From positions 310,001 to 374,000 of the forward strand of contig NZ_PQFZ01000004.1 in assembly GCF_002917105.1 (NCBI RefSeq): a DNA stretch of 64,000 nt, read 5' to 3'. Numbering within the stretch: position 1 is the stretch's first letter; every line of letters begins with the position of its first letter. Source of the DNA: Allobosea psychrotolerans. Lineage in GTDB: Bacteria > Pseudomonadota > Alphaproteobacteria > Rhizobiales > Beijerinckiaceae. The translations under genes and the position numbers were made by a program. Positions 54,510 through 64,000 of this stretch are shown here, one piece after another. A model generated the notes under the pieces. That model was not told the origin of the DNA and did no database searches. It saw only the letters and a program-made list of their open reading frames with translations.

Positions 54510-55727
54510 CTACCAGGGGCGGCCCGGCCCCACCGCGCCGATCTCGAGCCAGGTTCCCAGCGTCGCCGCGATGTCGGCGAAACTCTCGCGCCGGCCGATC
54601 GAACCCGGAGCTACGCCAGGGCCGAAGGCGAGAATCGGCGTGTGCTCGCGCGTATGGTCAGTGCCCGGCCAAGTCGGATCGTTGCCATGATCGGCGGTGA
54701 TCATCGCGATATCGCCCGGCCTCAGCCTAGCCTCCAGAAGCGGCAGTGCCGCGTCGAAGGCTTCCAGTGCGGCGGCATAGCCCGGCACGTCGCGGCGATG
54801 GCCGTATTCGCTGTCGAAGTCGACGAGGTTGACGAAGCAGAACCCGCCATCGGGCAGGCGCTCCAGCGCCTTCAGCGCGGCCTCGAACATCGCGGCATTG
54901 CCGAAGGGCTTGATCTCTTCGCCGGTCGCGCGATGGGCGAAGATATCGCCGATCTTGCCGACGGTGATGACCGTGCGCGCCTGCGCCGCCAGCCGGTCGA
55001 GCAGGGTCTCGTCAGGTGGCGGGATGGCGAAATCCTTGCGGTTCCCGGTGCGCTTGAAGCCATCCTCGGCCGTCCCCAGGAAGGGCCTTGCGATCACGCG
55101 GCCGATCTTCAGCGGGTCGACGAGAAGGCGCGTCTTGCGGCAGAGCTCGTAGAGCCGCTCCAGTCCGAACAGCTCCTCGTGAGCTGCGATCTGGAGCACG
55201 GAATCGACCGAAGTGTAGCAGATCGGCTTGCCCGACCGGATGTGCTCCTCGCCGAGCTCGTCGATGATTGCGGTGCCCGACGCATGCTTGTTGCCGAGGA
55301 TGCCGGGCAGGGCGCCTTGCTTGACGATTGCTGCGACCAGATCGGGCGGGAAGGAATTCTCCAGCGCGGTGAAATAACCCCATTGGAAGGGCACGGGGCA
55401 GCCGGCGATCTCCCAGTGGCCGGACGGCGTGTCCTTGCCCTGGCTGATCTCGACGCCGTAGCCATACTGGCCTTCGGGAGCGATGGGCTTGACGATGCCG
55501 GCGAGCGGTCTGCCGGTGGAGGCTTCGCAGGCATGGGCAAGGCCAAGGCGTACCAGATTGGGCAATTTGAGCGGCCCCTTGCGCAGGCCCGCGCGATCAC
55601 CCCTGCCATCCGCGCAGGCTTGTGCGATATGCCCCAGCGTGTCGGCACCCTCGTCGCCGTAGAGATGTGCGTCCCGCGCTCCGCCGCAGCCGACGGAATC
55701 GAGCACGATCAGGATGGCGCGAGCCAT
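54510..55727 (-). CDS. deoB: Phosphopentomutase
   Basis: 405 residues of the alkaline-phosphatase-like superfamily. The N-terminus [18 protein letters not shown] and later metal ligands ([13 protein letters not shown] SGHWEIAG, and the C-terminal [19 protein letters not shown]) are intact. It interconverts ribose 1- and 5-phosphate in nucleoside salvage, in the cytosol. The ATG lies 2 nt downstream of the yejF stop, so it is probably the last gene of the yej-type operon. Confidence 0.95.
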   Translation of the reverse strand: MARAILIVLDSVGCGGARDAHLYGDEGADTLGHIAQACADGRGDRAGLRKGPLKLPNLVRLGLAHACEASTGRPLAGIVKPIAPEGQYGYGVEISQGKDTPSGHWEIAGCPVPFQWGYFTALENSFPPDLVAAIVKQGALPGILGNKHASGTAIIDELGEEHIRSGKPICYTSVDSVLQIAAHEELFGLERLYELCRKTRLLVDPLKIGRVIARPFLGTAEDGFKRTGNRKDFAIPPPDETLLDRLAAQARTVITVGKIGDIFAHRATGEEIKPFGNAAMFEAALKALERLPDGGFCFVNLVDFDSEYGHRRDVPGYAAALEAFDAALPLLEARLRPGDIAMITADHGNDPTWPGTDHTREHTPILAFGPGVAPGSIGRRESFADIAATLGTWLEIGAVGPGRPW

Positions 55728-55729
55728 GC

Positions 55730-57361
55730 TCAGTCCTTCACGGCGGCGACGCCGACGGGTTCGAGGTTGAGCGCCGCTGCGAGCAGGGCCTGGGTATAGG
55801 CCTCGCGAGGCCGGGCGAAGATCTCTTCGGCCGGCCCCTCCTCGACGACCTTGCCGTTCTGCATCACCATCACCCGGTGCGAGAGCGCCCGCACGACCTT
55901 GAGATCGTGGCTGATGAAAAGATAACCGAGTTTGCGCCTGGCCTGGAGATCGCGCAGCAATTCGACGATCTGCGCCTGAACCGACATGTCGAGCGCCGAG
56001 GTCGGCTCGTCCAGCACGACGAATTTCGGGTCGAGCGCCATGGCGCGCGCGATCGCGATGCGCTGGCGCTGGCCGCCGGAGAATTCATGCGGGTAGCGGT
56101 CCATCGCGCTCGGATCGAGCCCGACATCATCGAGGGCCCGGGCGACGATCTCGCGCCGCTGGGCATAACTCAGCCCGGTTTGCTGCACGGTCAAGCCTTC
56201 GGCCACGATCTCGGCCACCGACATGCGCGGCGAGAGCGACCCGTAGGGATCCTGGAAGACGACCTGGAGATCCCGGCGTTCGGGCCGGACGGCGGCGCTG
56301 GTGAGCCCGTCGATGCGGCTGCCGAGGAAGACGATCGGCCCCTCCGACGAGATCAGGCGCAGGATGGCGAGGCCGAGCGTCGTCTTGCCGGAGCCGGATT
56401 CGCCGACGACGCCGAGCGTCTCGCCCTCGCGCACCTTGATCGCGATGCCGTCGACCGCCTTCACATGCCCGGTGGTGCGGCGCAGGAAACCGGATTTGAT
56501 CGGGAACCAGATCTTCATCGGTCCGGCCTCGAGCAGCGTGGCGGCGCCCTCCGCGACGGGCGCCGGGCGGCCCTTCGGCTCGGCTGCGAGCAGCCGCTTG
56601 GTGTAGTCGTGCCGGGGATTGCCGAAGATCTCGTCGACCGGTCCCTGCTCGACGATCTGGCCCTTGAGCATGACGCAGACCCGGTCGGCGATGCGCCGGA
56701 CGATGCCGAGATCATGAGTGATGAACAGCATCGCCATGCCGAGCCGGCCCTGAAGCTCCTTCAACAACTTGAGGATCTGGGCCTGAACCGTGACGTCGAG
56801 TGCGGTCGTGGGCTCGTCGGCGATCAGCAGTTCGGGTTCGTTGGCGAGCGCCATCGCGATCATCACGCGCTGGCGCTGCCCGCCCGAAAGCTGGTGCGGA
56901 TAGGCCTCCAGGCGACTTTCCGCATCGCGGATGCCGACCAGCGCCAGGAGTTCGAGCGTGCGGGCGCGCGCCTTGTCACCGCGCAGGCCTTTGTGCAGCT
57001 CGAGGATCTCGCCGATCTGCCGCTGGATCGTGTGCAGCGGATTGAGCGAGGTCATCGGCTCCTGGAACACCATGGTGATGTCGTTCCCGCGCACCTTGCG
57101 CATGGCATCCTCATCGGCCGCGATCAGATCCTGGCCGTTGAACATCACCTTGCCGGAAGGGTGATGCGCGGAGGGGTAGTTCAAGAGCTTCAGGATCGAG
57201 AGCGCCGAGACCGATTTGCCCGAACCCGACTCGCCGACGATGGCGAGCGTCTCGCCCTTGGCGATCTGGAAGGAGACGCGGTCGACGGCCAGCGTCTCGC
57301 GCCCGCCCTGGCGGAAGGCGACGGAGAGATCGTGGACGGAGAGGAGGGGGGCGGGGGTCAC
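55730..57361 (-). CDS. yejF: Peptide ABC transporter, double ATP-binding subunit
   Basis: 543 residues holding two complete ABC modules. Each has Walker A (GESGSGKSV and GESGSGKTT), the signature LSGGQRQRV / FSGGQRQRI, and Walker [10 protein letters not shown] / FVVLDEPTS. It powers import of the peptides bound by YejA through YejB-YejE, a system tied to peptide and antimicrobial peptide uptake in enterobacteria and rhizobia. The GTG start at 57361 overlaps the yejE stop (GTGA). Confidence 0.95.
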   Translation of the reverse strand: MTPAPLLSVHDLSVAFRQGGRETLAVDRVSFQIAKGETLAIVGESGSGKSVSALSILKLLNYPSAHHPSGKVMFNGQDLIAADEDAMRKVRGNDITMVFQEPMTSLNPLHTIQRQIGEILELHKGLRGDKARARTLELLALVGIRDAESRLEAYPHQLSGGQRQRVMIAMALANEPELLIADEPTTALDVTVQAQILKLLKELQGRLGMAMLFITHDLGIVRRIADRVCVMLKGQIVEQGPVDEIFGNPRHDYTKRLLAAEPKGRPAPVAEGAATLLEAGPMKIWFPIKSGFLRRTTGHVKAVDGIAIKVREGETLGVVGESGSGKTTLGLAILRLISSEGPIVFLGSRIDGLTSAAVRPERRDLQVVFQDPYGSLSPRMSVAEIVAEGLTVQQTGLSYAQRREIVARALDDVGLDPSAMDRYPHEFSGGQRQRIAIARAMALDPKFVVLDEPTSALDMSVQAQIVELLRDLQARRKLGYLFISHDLKVVRALSHRVMVMQNGKVVEEGPAEEIFARPREAYTQALLAAALNLEPVGVAAVKD

Positions 57362-58533
57362 GCGAACGTCTTTCTCGGGTCGAACGCATCGCGTACGGCC
57401 TCGCCGATGAAGATCAGCAGCGACAACATCAGCGCGATCACGACGAAGCCCGAGAGGCCCAGCCATGGCGCCTGCAGGTTCGATTTCCCCTGCGCCAGCA
57501 ATTCGCCGAGTGAGGGCGAGCCGGGCGGCAGACCGAAGCCGAGGAAGTCGAGCGAGGTCAAGGTGGTGATCGAGCCGTTCAGGATGAAGGGCAGGAAGGT
57601 CAGCGTCGCGACCATTGCATTGGGCAAGAGGTGCTTGACCATGATGGCGCGGTTGGAGAGGCCGAGCGCACGCGCGGCGCGGACATATTCGAAATTGCGC
57701 GCCCGCAGGAACTCGGCCCGCACCACGCCGACGAGCGCGACCCATGAGAACAGCAGGAGGATGCCGAGCAGAACGAAGAAGCTCGGCGTGATGATCGCCG
57801 CCACGATGATCAGCAGGTAGAGCGCCGGGATCGAGGTCCAGATCTCGATGACGCGCTGGAAGATCAGGTCGGTCCAGCCGCCGAAATAACCCTGGATGGC
57901 GCCTGCCGCGATACCGATCACGGACGAAATCGAGGACAGGATCAATCCGAACAGGATCGAGATGCGGAAGCCGTAGATCAATCGCGCGATGACGTCGCGG
58001 CCCTGGTCGTCGGTGCCGAGCCAGTTCCATTCGAGGTCGCGGCAGCCCGTGCCGCCGCTGCGCTCGGCGATGACGCGGCATTGCTCGTCCTTGAGCAGCC
58101 AGGTCGGCGGGGCCGGTGCAGGGACCGGCAGATCGAGATTATGCGTCTGGTAGCTGTAGCGGATCAGGGGCCAGACAGCGTAGCCATTGGCCGCGATCTC
58201 CTTGGCGATCACCGGGTCGCGATAGTCGGTCGTGGCCAGGAAGCCGCCGAACTTCTCCTCAGGGTAGTTCACCGCGACCGGGAACAGCCATTCGCCCTTG
58301 TAGCGTACGATCAAGGGCCGGTCGTTGGCGATGAACTCGGCGAAGAGCGAGAGTACGAACAGCGTCAGGAAGATCCAGAGCGACCACCAGCCGCGCCTGT
58401 TGGCCTTGAAGTTGTTAAGCCGGCGCCGGTTGATCGGCGAGAGCTTGAGCCAGCCCTGGTTTGCCTCCGGCGGGGCCAGCGGCGCATGGCTGCGCAAGGC
58501 TGGCGGCGGCGCGTCGATCAGCGTGTCGCTCAT
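57358..58533 (-). CDS. yejE: Peptide ABC transporter permease
   Basis: 391 residues. A long N-terminal region with one membrane helix (about 52-70) and a periplasmic loop (GGFLATTDYRDPVIAKEIAANGYAVWPLIRYSY), then five membrane helices of the binding-protein-dependent permease type with the coupling-loop EAA region (RARNFEYVRAARALGLSNRAIMVKHLLPNA). This is the standard YejE layout. GGGAGG lies nine bases before the ATG. Partner of YejB. Confidence 0.93.
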   Translation of the reverse strand: MSDTLIDAPPPALRSHAPLAPPEANQGWLKLSPINRRRLNNFKANRRGWWSLWIFLTLFVLSLFAEFIANDRPLIVRYKGEWLFPVAVNYPEEKFGGFLATTDYRDPVIAKEIAANGYAVWPLIRYSYQTHNLDLPVPAPAPPTWLLKDEQCRVIAERSGGTGCRDLEWNWLGTDDQGRDVIARLIYGFRISILFGLILSSISSVIGIAAGAIQGYFGGWTDLIFQRVIEIWTSIPALYLLIIVAAIITPSFFVLLGILLLFSWVALVGVVRAEFLRARNFEYVRAARALGLSNRAIMVKHLLPNAMVATLTFLPFILNGSITTLTSLDFLGFGLPPGSPSLGELLAQGKSNLQAPWLGLSGFVVIALMLSLLIFIGEAVRDAFDPRKTFA

Positions 58534-58537
58534 TGCC

Positions 58538-59635
58538 TCAGGCCTCCCGCGTCTCGAAATCGATGCGGGGATCGACCCAGGTATAGGTCAGGTCGGTGAT
58601 GAGGTGCACGACGAGGCCGATCAGCGAGAAGATGTAGAGATTGGCGAAGACGACCGGGTAGTCGCGGTTGACGATCGCCTCGAAGGACAACAGCCCCAAG
58701 CCGTCGAGCGAGAAGATCGTCTCGATCAGCAATGAGCCGGCGAAGAGTGCGTGCACGAAGGCGCCGGGGAAGCCGGCGATCACGATCAGCATGGCGTTGC
58801 GGAAGACGTGGCCATAGAGCACGCCGCGCTCGGAGAGCCCCTTCATCCGGGCGGTCAGGACGTATTGCTTCCTGATCTCGTCGAGGAAGGAGTTCTTGGT
58901 CAGAAGGGTGGAGGTGGCGAAGGCGCCCAGCGCCATCGCGGTGACGGGCAAGGCGATGTGCCAGAGATAATCGATGGTCTTGCCGAACAGGCTGAGCTGC
59001 GCCCAGTTCTCCGAATGGAGCCCGCGCAGCGGAAAGATCTGCCAGAACGAGCCGCCGGCGAAGAGCACGATCAGCAGGATCGCAAAAAGGAATCCGGGGA
59101 TCGCGTAACCCACGATCACGATTGCGCTGGTCCAGGTGTCGAAGCGCGAGCCGTCCTTCACCGCCTTGCGGATGCCGAGCGGGATCGAGATCGCATAGGA
59201 CAGGAACGTCATCCACAGGCCGAGCGAAATCGAGACCGGCAGCTTCTCCTTGATCAATTGCAGCACGGGCGCATCGCGGAAATAGCTGCGCCCGAAATCG
59301 AAGCGGATGTAGTCGCCCAGCATTTTCAGGAAGCGCTCATGCGCCGGCTTGTCGAAGCCGAACTGCTTTTCGAGCTCCTTGATGAAGGCGGGATCGAGCC
59401 CCTGCGCGCCGCGATAGGCGGAATTCGAATCACCGCCCAATTGCGCGCCGGCATCGCCGCCCTGGCCGCCGCCGACGCGATCCGACGCGCTTCCGGCCGC
59501 CGGATTCTGCAATTGCGCGATCACGCGCTCGACCGGCCCGCCGGGCGCGAACTGCACGATGATGAAGGAGATCAGCAGGATGCCGAACAGCGTCGGCACC
59601 ATCAAGGCGATACGTCTCGCGATATAGCTCAGCAT
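58538..59635 (-). CDS. yejB: Peptide ABC transporter permease
   Basis: 365 residues, typical six-helix DppB/OppB-type permease: N-terminal helix ([21 protein letters not shown]), a periplasmic domain, and a coupling segment [27 protein letters not shown]. The early periplasmic loop contains a Gly/Ala-rich stretch ([20 protein letters not shown]). Stop is 5 nt from the yejE start. Together with YejE it forms the channel for the peptides carried by the YejA-like protein. Confidence 0.93.
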   Translation of the reverse strand: MLSYIARRIALMVPTLFGILLISFIIVQFAPGGPVERVIAQLQNPAAGSASDRVGGGQGGDAGAQLGGDSNSAYRGAQGLDPAFIKELEKQFGFDKPAHERFLKMLGDYIRFDFGRSYFRDAPVLQLIKEKLPVSISLGLWMTFLSYAISIPLGIRKAVKDGSRFDTWTSAIVIVGYAIPGFLFAILLIVLFAGGSFWQIFPLRGLHSENWAQLSLFGKTIDYLWHIALPVTAMALGAFATSTLLTKNSFLDEIRKQYVLTARMKGLSERGVLYGHVFRNAMLIVIAGFPGAFVHALFAGSLLIETIFSLDGLGLLSFEAIVNRDYPVVFANLYIFSLIGLVVHLITDLTYTWVDPRIDFETREA

Positions 59636-59641
59636 GCTGGT

Positions 59642-60043
59642 TCACTCGGTCCTTCTGGCTGGGCCAATAACGCCGAGATGAGTGTCAGCGAAGCGCGTAG
59701 CATATTTCAGTCCATAGCCCAGCGCCCGGTCGAACTCGACATGAGCGGCCCAGATCAAGGCCAGGGCCAGCATCATGGTGGATCCCGAAGCCGTGGCGGC
59801 AACGCCCAGCAGGACCGGGCCGATCAGGCAATGGGCGGCGTTGTAGATGGCGGAACCCAGCCGGGGGCCGGAGAGATAGCCGAGCATGGCGAGATCAGGC
59901 GCCAGGATAAGCCCTGCGAAGACCCACCACGAAACGCCCGTGCGGGCAAAAAGCCAGACGCTGAGCCCGCCGAGCAGGGCGCCTTCGAGACGCAGGAGCA
60001 GATTCGGAGCTCCCGTGACATGGCCCTGCATGAGCATCGCCAT
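59642..60043 (-). CDS. DUF4260 family membrane protein
   Basis: 133 residues with four hydrophobic helices and the DUF4260 pattern (LLRLEGALLGGLSVWLFA, LAPDLAMLGYLSGPRLGSAIYNAAH, IWAAHVEFDRALGYGLKY). Function unknown. Its start lies 2 nt after the yejA stop and its stop 6 nt before yejB, so it is embedded in the transporter operon. Such an insertion is not part of the enterobacterial yejABEF order. It may assist the importer or simply be a passenger. Confidence 0.85.
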   Translation of the reverse strand: MAMLMQGHVTGAPNLLLRLEGALLGGLSVWLFARTGVSWWVFAGLILAPDLAMLGYLSGPRLGSAIYNAAHCLIGPVLLGVAATASGSTMMLALALIWAAHVEFDRALGYGLKYATRFADTHLGVIGPARRTE

Positions 60044-60045
60044 GT

Positions 60046-61905
60046 TCAGGCTTTCCCGATGCGTTTGGCTTTTTCGGCGTCGTACCACCAGATCCCCGGC
60101 GCGCCGGAGGAGTATTTCGGCTTGGTCTGCGGCCTGTCGAACATGTCCCAATAGGCCAGCCACTCATGGGCGTTCCACCACATCGGAATCCAGTAGCGCC
60201 CGGCCCGCAGCAGCCGGTCCAGGCATTTGGCGGCGATGACGACCTCGGCATAGCTGTGGGCCTGCCCGATCTTCTCGATCATCGCGTCGATGGCGGGGTG
60301 GGCAATGCCGGCGGCATTGCGCGAGCCCCGCGTCTTGGCGGCCTCGGAGCCATAGACGATGCGCATGCTGTCGCTCGGGATCGAACTGCCTGTGAGCGCG
60401 CGGCTGATGATGTCGAAATCGAACTCGTCGAGGCGGCGCTGATATTGCGCGGCATCGACGATGCGCGAGGTCGCATTGATGCCGAGGCGCTTGAGGTTGG
60501 CCTGGAAGGGTTGCGTGTGCGGCTGCAGCGCCGGTTGCGAATCGAGGAATTCGATCTCGAAGGGCTGGCCATTGGGCAGCTTCAGGACATTGCCCTCGCG
60601 CTTGCAGCCGGCGGCGCGCAGCATCTCGTCGGCCCGGCGCAGCAGATTGCGGTCGCTACCCGAGCCGTCCGAGACCGGCGGCAGGAAGGGCTCGTCGAAG
60701 ACCTCGTCGGGCACCTGGCCGCGGAACGGCTCAAGCAGCTTGAGTTCCTCGGCCGAAGGCTTGCCGACGGCCTTGCAGTCGGAATTCTCGAAATAGGAGG
60801 TCATCCGGCTGAAGGACGAGAACATGATGTTCTTGTTGGTCCATTCGAAATCGAAGCACAGCCCCAGCGCCTCGCGGATACGCGGGTCGGAAAACTTGTC
60901 GCGGCGCAGATTGAAGATCCAGCCCTGCGAGCCGATCGGCTCCGTCTTGGGCAGGGATTCCTTCTTGACCTTGCCTTCCTTGATCGAGGGGAAATCGTAG
61001 CCTGTCGCCCAGATGCGCGAGGTGAACTCCTCCTGGAAGGTGATGATACCGCTCTTGAAGGCCTCGAACGCGACCTGCCGGTCGCGGAAATACTCCCAGC
61101 GCACCCGATCGAAGTTATTGGTGCCGATATTCACGGGCAGATCCTTGCCCCAGTAATCCGGCACGCGCTCGAACTCGATGAAGCGCCCCTGCTCGAAGCG
61201 GCCGACCTTATAGGCGCCCGAGCCGAGCGGCGGCTCCAGCGTCGATGCCTCGAAATTGCGAGTCGACCAGTATTTTTCGGAGAACACCGGCAGGCCGGCG
61301 ACGATGAGATGCAGGTCGCGGCTGCGCTTGGGGGAGAGCTGAACGACGACGATGTCGTCGCCCTCGGCTTTCGACGAGACCAGTTCGTTCAAGGTCAGGC
61401 GGAAGGAGGGGTGTCCCTTGCTCTTGAGCAGATTCATGCTGAAGGCGACGTCGGAGGCGGTCACCCGCGTGCCGTCATGGAACCTTGCCTCCGGCCGAAG
61501 CCGGAACCGATAGGTCAGCTTGTCCTGCGAGATCGCCACGCTTTTGGCCAGGAGGCCGTAGAGCGAGCCCGGCTCGTCGCCCGAGCCCGCCATCAGGCTG
61601 TCGAAGCAGGCGTCCATGCCCGCCGCGCCGTCGCCCTGGAGCACGAAGGTGTTGAGCGTATTGAAGGTGTCGAAGCCCTGGTTGCCGCCGGCGCGCTTGA
61701 TCTGCATCGTCAGCGTGCCGCCCTTGGGCGCCTTGGGATTCACATAGGCGAAATAGGGAAAATCGGCGGGCAGCGCCAACTCACCGAAGGTCGAGAGGCC
61801 ATGGATTTCCGGCTCCTGCGCGAGGGCAAGCGCAGGCAGGCTCGCGCTTGCCGCCAGGGCGCCTCCGGCCTCGATCAGCCTGCGGCGGGTGATGCGCATC
61901 GCCAT
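60046..61905 (-). CDS. yejA: Periplasmic peptide-binding protein (SBP family 5)
   Basis: 619 residues with a signal peptide that has an RRR cluster before the hydrophobic core (RITRRRLIEAGGALAASASLPALALA), possibly Tat-type. The mature protein carries the family 5 core (KAPKGGTLTMQIKRAGG, EARFHDGTRVTASDVAFSMNLLKS, and the late WWNAHEWLAYWDMF). It delivers oligopeptides to YejBE. The start at 61905 follows GGGAG and places the signal peptide at the N-terminus; the upstream ATG has no such signal. Confidence 0.93.
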   Translation of the reverse strand: MAMRITRRRLIEAGGALAASASLPALALAQEPEIHGLSTFGELALPADFPYFAYVNPKAPKGGTLTMQIKRAGGNQGFDTFNTLNTFVLQGDGAAGMDACFDSLMAGSGDEPGSLYGLLAKSVAISQDKLTYRFRLRPEARFHDGTRVTASDVAFSMNLLKSKGHPSFRLTLNELVSSKAEGDDIVVVQLSPKRSRDLHLIVAGLPVFSEKYWSTRNFEASTLEPPLGSGAYKVGRFEQGRFIEFERVPDYWGKDLPVNIGTNNFDRVRWEYFRDRQVAFEAFKSGIITFQEEFTSRIWATGYDFPSIKEGKVKKESLPKTEPIGSQGWIFNLRRDKFSDPRIREALGLCFDFEWTNKNIMFSSFSRMTSYFENSDCKAVGKPSAEELKLLEPFRGQVPDEVFDEPFLPPVSDGSGSDRNLLRRADEMLRAAGCKREGNVLKLPNGQPFEIEFLDSQPALQPHTQPFQANLKRLGINATSRIVDAAQYQRRLDEFDFDIISRALTGSSIPSDSMRIVYGSEAAKTRGSRNAAGIAHPAIDAMIEKIGQAHSYAEVVIAAKCLDRLLRAGRYWIPMWWNAHEWLAYWDMFDRPQTKPKYSSGAPGIWWYDAEKAKRIGKA

Positions 61906-62012
61906 AGTCTCGGATCTCCCTTCGATTCGCCGGTGCATTATGTCGTGCATGGGCGCGGACGCCAGCAATTGCCGGATTTGCCGTCATGGTGACGGCAAGA
62001 GCGTGGCGTCGG

Positions 62013-62066
62013 CAAGAACTTGGTGACGATGAGAACTTGGTGACGACAATGACTTGGTGACGACAA
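62013..62066. repeat. Three tandem copies of an 18-bp unit
   Basis: An AGAACTTGGTGACGA-like unit repeats at 62013-62030, 62031-62048 and 62049-62066 with a few substitutions. It lies in the leader region upstream of yejA and downstream of the cytochrome c gene. The direct repeats could be a regulator-binding array or slippage product. Confidence 0.7.
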
Positions 62067-62071
62067 GCAAA

Positions 62072-62093
62072 AGCCGGGCGCGACGGCCCGGCT
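62072..62093 (-). terminator. Intrinsic terminator for the cytochrome c gene
   Basis: On the minus strand AGCCGGGC pairs with GCCCGGCT across a 6-nt loop and is followed by TTTTGCTTG. It lies 36 nt downstream of the cytochrome c stop. Good stem plus T-run. Confidence 0.8.
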
Positions 62094-62128
62094 CGATATC
62101 GTCCCCGATGCGTCTGGTTTACGCAGGA

Positions 62129-62665
62129 TTACTTCGGCAGCGCCTTGGGCGAATCCGACAGCGTGTCGAGATAGGCGATCACGTCGGCGCGCGTATCGGG
62201 CTTGCTCAGGCCGGCGAAGGCCATGATCGTGCCGGGCATATAGGCCTTGGGGTTCTTCAGGAAGCCGTCGAGCTGCTCGGCCTCCCATTTCTCACCGGCC
62301 CGGCCCTTCATCGCGGCCGAGTAGCCGAAGCCTTCGACAGAACCCTTGGGGCGGGCATAGACGTCGTAGAGATGCGGGCCGACCTTGTTGGGGCCGCCCT
62401 TGTCGAAGCTGTGGCAGGCCTTGCAGGCGCCGACGGCCTTCTCGCCCTTGGCCGGATCGGCCTTGGCGAGACGCACCGTGATCGGCTCGTCGGCTGCGGG
62501 TGCAGCCGCCCCACCCGCCGCGGCGGGTTCCTCGCTCGGCAGGTCGAAACCGGGCACCGCCGGCTTGTGAGGCGTAAAGACGATCCCGGAGATCATGCTG
62601 AGTCCCATCACCACGAGCAAAGTGGAGAGAACCGCTCCGGCGATCTTGTTGGTTTCGATATCCAT
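62129..62665 (-). CDS. Membrane-anchored c-type cytochrome (CycM-like)
   Basis: 178 residues. One N-terminal membrane helix (about 9-28) remains as anchor, then a Pro/Ala-rich linker (36-62) and a class I cytochrome c domain with CKACH (81-85) and a late Met in YMPGTIMAF as probable axial ligand. It carries electrons from the bc1 complex to terminal oxidases at the periplasmic face of the inner membrane, as Bradyrhizobium CycM does. The start at 62665 is chosen so that the anchor is at the N-terminus. Confidence 0.9.
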   Translation of the reverse strand: MDIETNKIAGAVLSTLLVVMGLSMISGIVFTPHKPAVPGFDLPSEEPAAAGGAAAPAADEPITVRLAKADPAKGEKAVGACKACHSFDKGGPNKVGPHLYDVYARPKGSVEGFGYSAAMKGRAGEKWEAEQLDGFLKNPKAYMPGTIMAFAGLSKPDTRADVIAYLDTLSDSPKALPK

Positions 62666-62863
62666 CGTATCCGAACCCTCGGCCCACCGACGCAGGTAGC
62701 GCGGGAAGCAAGACAGCACTTTGGCCGGGGCCTGGAAGCGCCGACACCCGAGCGTTGCTTAACCGCTTTGCGCGCTGCAATGCAACTCGTATAAGCACCC
62801 TCCGCTTTGAGACCTTTTGACGCTTCCCGCCGTACCCCCTGCGGCCCAGCCGAGCCTGCCCCG

Positions 62864-63607
62864 ATGTCCGACCCGCTGATCCTGATTCCCGCCCGCATGA
62901 CCGCGACGCGTCTGCCGGGCAAGCCGCTGGCCGATATCCATGGCGAGGCGATGATCGTGCATGTCTGGCGCCGCGCCATGGAGGCCGGCATCGGCCCTGT
63001 CGCCGTCGCGACCGACGAGGCCCGCATCGTCGACGTGATCGAGAAGGCCGGTGGCCGCGCCGTGCTCACCCGCGCCGATCATCCCTCGGGCTCGGACCGG
63101 ATCAAGGAGGCGGCCGACATCCTCGATCCCCAGGGGCGGCACGATGTCATCGTGAACGTTCAGGGCGACCTGCCCACCATCGATCCGCGCGTGATCGCAG
63201 CCTCGGTCGGGCCGCTCTCGGATTCGGCTGTGGATATCGTGACGCTCGCCGCGATCATCACGCGCGAGGACGAGAAGACCGAGCCCAGCGTCGTCAAGGC
63301 GATCGGCAGCGAGATCGCGCCCGGGCGCATGCGCGCACTCTACTTTACCCGCGTCACCGCGCCGGGCGGGGAAGGGCCGCTCTATCATCACATCGGCCTC
63401 TACACCTATCGCCGCAAAGCGCTCGACCGCTTCGTCTCGCTGCCGCCCTCGCCGCTTGAGAGGCGCGAGCGGCTGGAGCAATTGCGCGCCATCGAGGACG
63501 GCATGCGCATCGACATCATCGTCGTTGACGACGTGCCGCTCGGCGTCGATACCCCCCATGATCTGGACCGCGCCCGCGCGATCCTGTCAGCCCGCGCCGG
63601 AGCCTAG
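62864..63607 (+). CDS. kdsB: 3-deoxy-manno-octulosonate cytidylyltransferase
   Basis: 247 residues. Activates Kdo as CMP-Kdo for lipopolysaccharide core synthesis in the cytosol. The N-terminal loop [23 protein letters not shown] and later [26 protein letters not shown] and GVDTPHDL motifs are intact. The upstream in-frame start (62807) gives a poor N-terminal tail, so ATG 62864 is preferred. Divergent from the cytochrome c gene and 6 nt upstream of the prephenate dehydratase gene. Confidence 0.95.
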   Translation: MSDPLILIPARMTATRLPGKPLADIHGEAMIVHVWRRAMEAGIGPVAVATDEARIVDVIEKAGGRAVLTRADHPSGSDRIKEAADILDPQGRHDVIVNVQGDLPTIDPRVIAASVGPLSDSAVDIVTLAAIITREDEKTEPSVVKAIGSEIAPGRMRALYFTRVTAPGGEGPLYHHIGLYTYRRKALDRFVSLPPSPLERRERLEQLRAIEDGMRIDIIVVDDVPLGVDTPHDLDRARAILSARAGA

Positions 63608-63613
63608 AGTTTC

Positions 63614-64000
63614 ATGCCTCTCATCGTGTCCTATCAGGGCGAACCCGGCGCCTTCTCGTCGCAGGCGGCCCTGCAGGTCTTCCCCGATTGCGAATTGCTG
63701 CCTTGTGCGACCTTCGAGGACGCGCTGGCGGCAGTCAGCGACGGCACGGCGCGCTACGGCATGATCCCGATCGATAATTCGATCGCCGGCCGCGTCGCCG
63801 ACATCCACCATCTGCTGCCGCGTTCGGGGCTGCACATCATTGGCGAGCACTTCCTGCCGATCCGCTTCCATCTGATGGCGCTGAAAGGCGCGACGCTGGC
63901 CACGTTGAAGACGGTGCAGAGCCACATTCACGCGCTCGGCCAGTGCCGAAAGATGATCCGCAAGCTCGGCCTCAAGGCCGAGGTCGCGGCCGATACGGCG
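63614..64000 (+). CDS. pheA: Prephenate dehydratase, 3' end outside window
   Basis: The frame from ATG 63614 stays open to the right edge (129 codons) and encodes the start of a prephenate dehydratase: IVSYQGEPGAFSSQAA, YGMIPIDNSIAGRVAD, and SHIHALGQCRKMIRKLGL. It converts prephenate to phenylpyruvate in phenylalanine synthesis. The C-terminal ACT regulatory domain would lie beyond the window. Coding continues directly after kdsB, and the two genes are often neighbours in Hyphomicrobiales. Confidence 0.93.
   Translation, partial: MPLIVSYQGEPGAFSSQAALQVFPDCELLPCATFEDALAAVSDGTARYGMIPIDNSIAGRVADIHHLLPRSGLHIIGEHFLPIRFHLMALKGATLATLKTVQSHIHALGQCRKMIRKLGLKAEVAADTA

Noticed and set aside
62013..62066. 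CRISPR-like array
   Set aside because: Units are directly adjacent without spacers and only three in number; no cas gene is near.

Overview
The window is high-GC DNA with tightly packed, 4-nt-overlapping operons, GTG starts and an alphaproteobacterial gene set. The block murA / DUF2948 / hisD / UPF0262 / low-molecular-weight phosphatase, DUF952 beside pyrD, the TadE/TadG pair and the dispersed extragenic palindromes point to Hyphomicrobiales (Rhizobiales). A Bosea-like genome is my best guess, but it is an inference from gene content only.

Layout. 1-6.4 kb: a minus-strand operon (P450, a 40-residue ORF, a 3-ketosphinganine-reductase-like SDR, a PAPS sulfotransferase running off the left edge) diverges from cysD-cysNC, which makes PAPS. 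This looks like a unit that builds and sulfates a lipid-like molecule. 6.4-11.1 kb: a membrane-stress operon (YqiJ/NfeD-like, YqiK flotillin) led by an unusual in-frame fusion of a TnpB-like N-terminal region to a PspA-like coiled coil. 11.2-20.6 kb: a seven-gene minus-strand operon (HMG-CoA reductase, UbiA prenyltransferase, PEP-synthase-like protein, BtaA-like DUF3419 enzyme, polyprenol kinase family protein, GNAT-like protein, AMP-ligase) whose six junctions overlap or nearly abut. It appears to be an uncharacterised isoprenoid or amino-lipid pathway.

20.97-26.1 kb: an AT-richer genomic island in the 3' end of tRNA-Thr(GGT). Three copies of the tRNA 3' end divide it into two segments. It carries a DUF262 + HEPN pair (candidate anti-phage module), a frameshifted serine recombinase remnant, a membrane protein and small hypothetical genes. 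26.2-34.9 kb: the ligase-associated DNA-damage system (PdeM phosphoesterase, Lhr helicase, MBL exonuclease, ATP-dependent ligase), with a ParDE module whose toxin has a nonsense codon, a TPR-methyltransferase and an SGNH hydrolase interspersed.

34.9-45.3 kb: signalling and housekeeping genes: a LuxR-type regulator, pyrD, an S24 repressor-like protein, a histidine kinase next to a disulfide reductase homologue lacking its redox cysteines, and a GGDEF-EAL protein downstream of an RpfF-like (DSF synthase) gene. 45.8-50.3 kb: the murA-hisD housekeeping block. 50.3-54.5 kb: TadG/TadE pseudopilin-like proteins and a chemoreceptor. 54.5-61.9 kb: the yejABEF-type peptide importer with a DUF4260 gene inserted and deoB appended. 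62.1-64 kb: a membrane-anchored cytochrome c, kdsB, and the start of the prephenate dehydratase gene.

Dispersed palindromic elements (32.2, 36.1, 36.3, 37.9, 41.7 and 49.2 kb) sit directly at gene ends and in two cases touch the stop codon.
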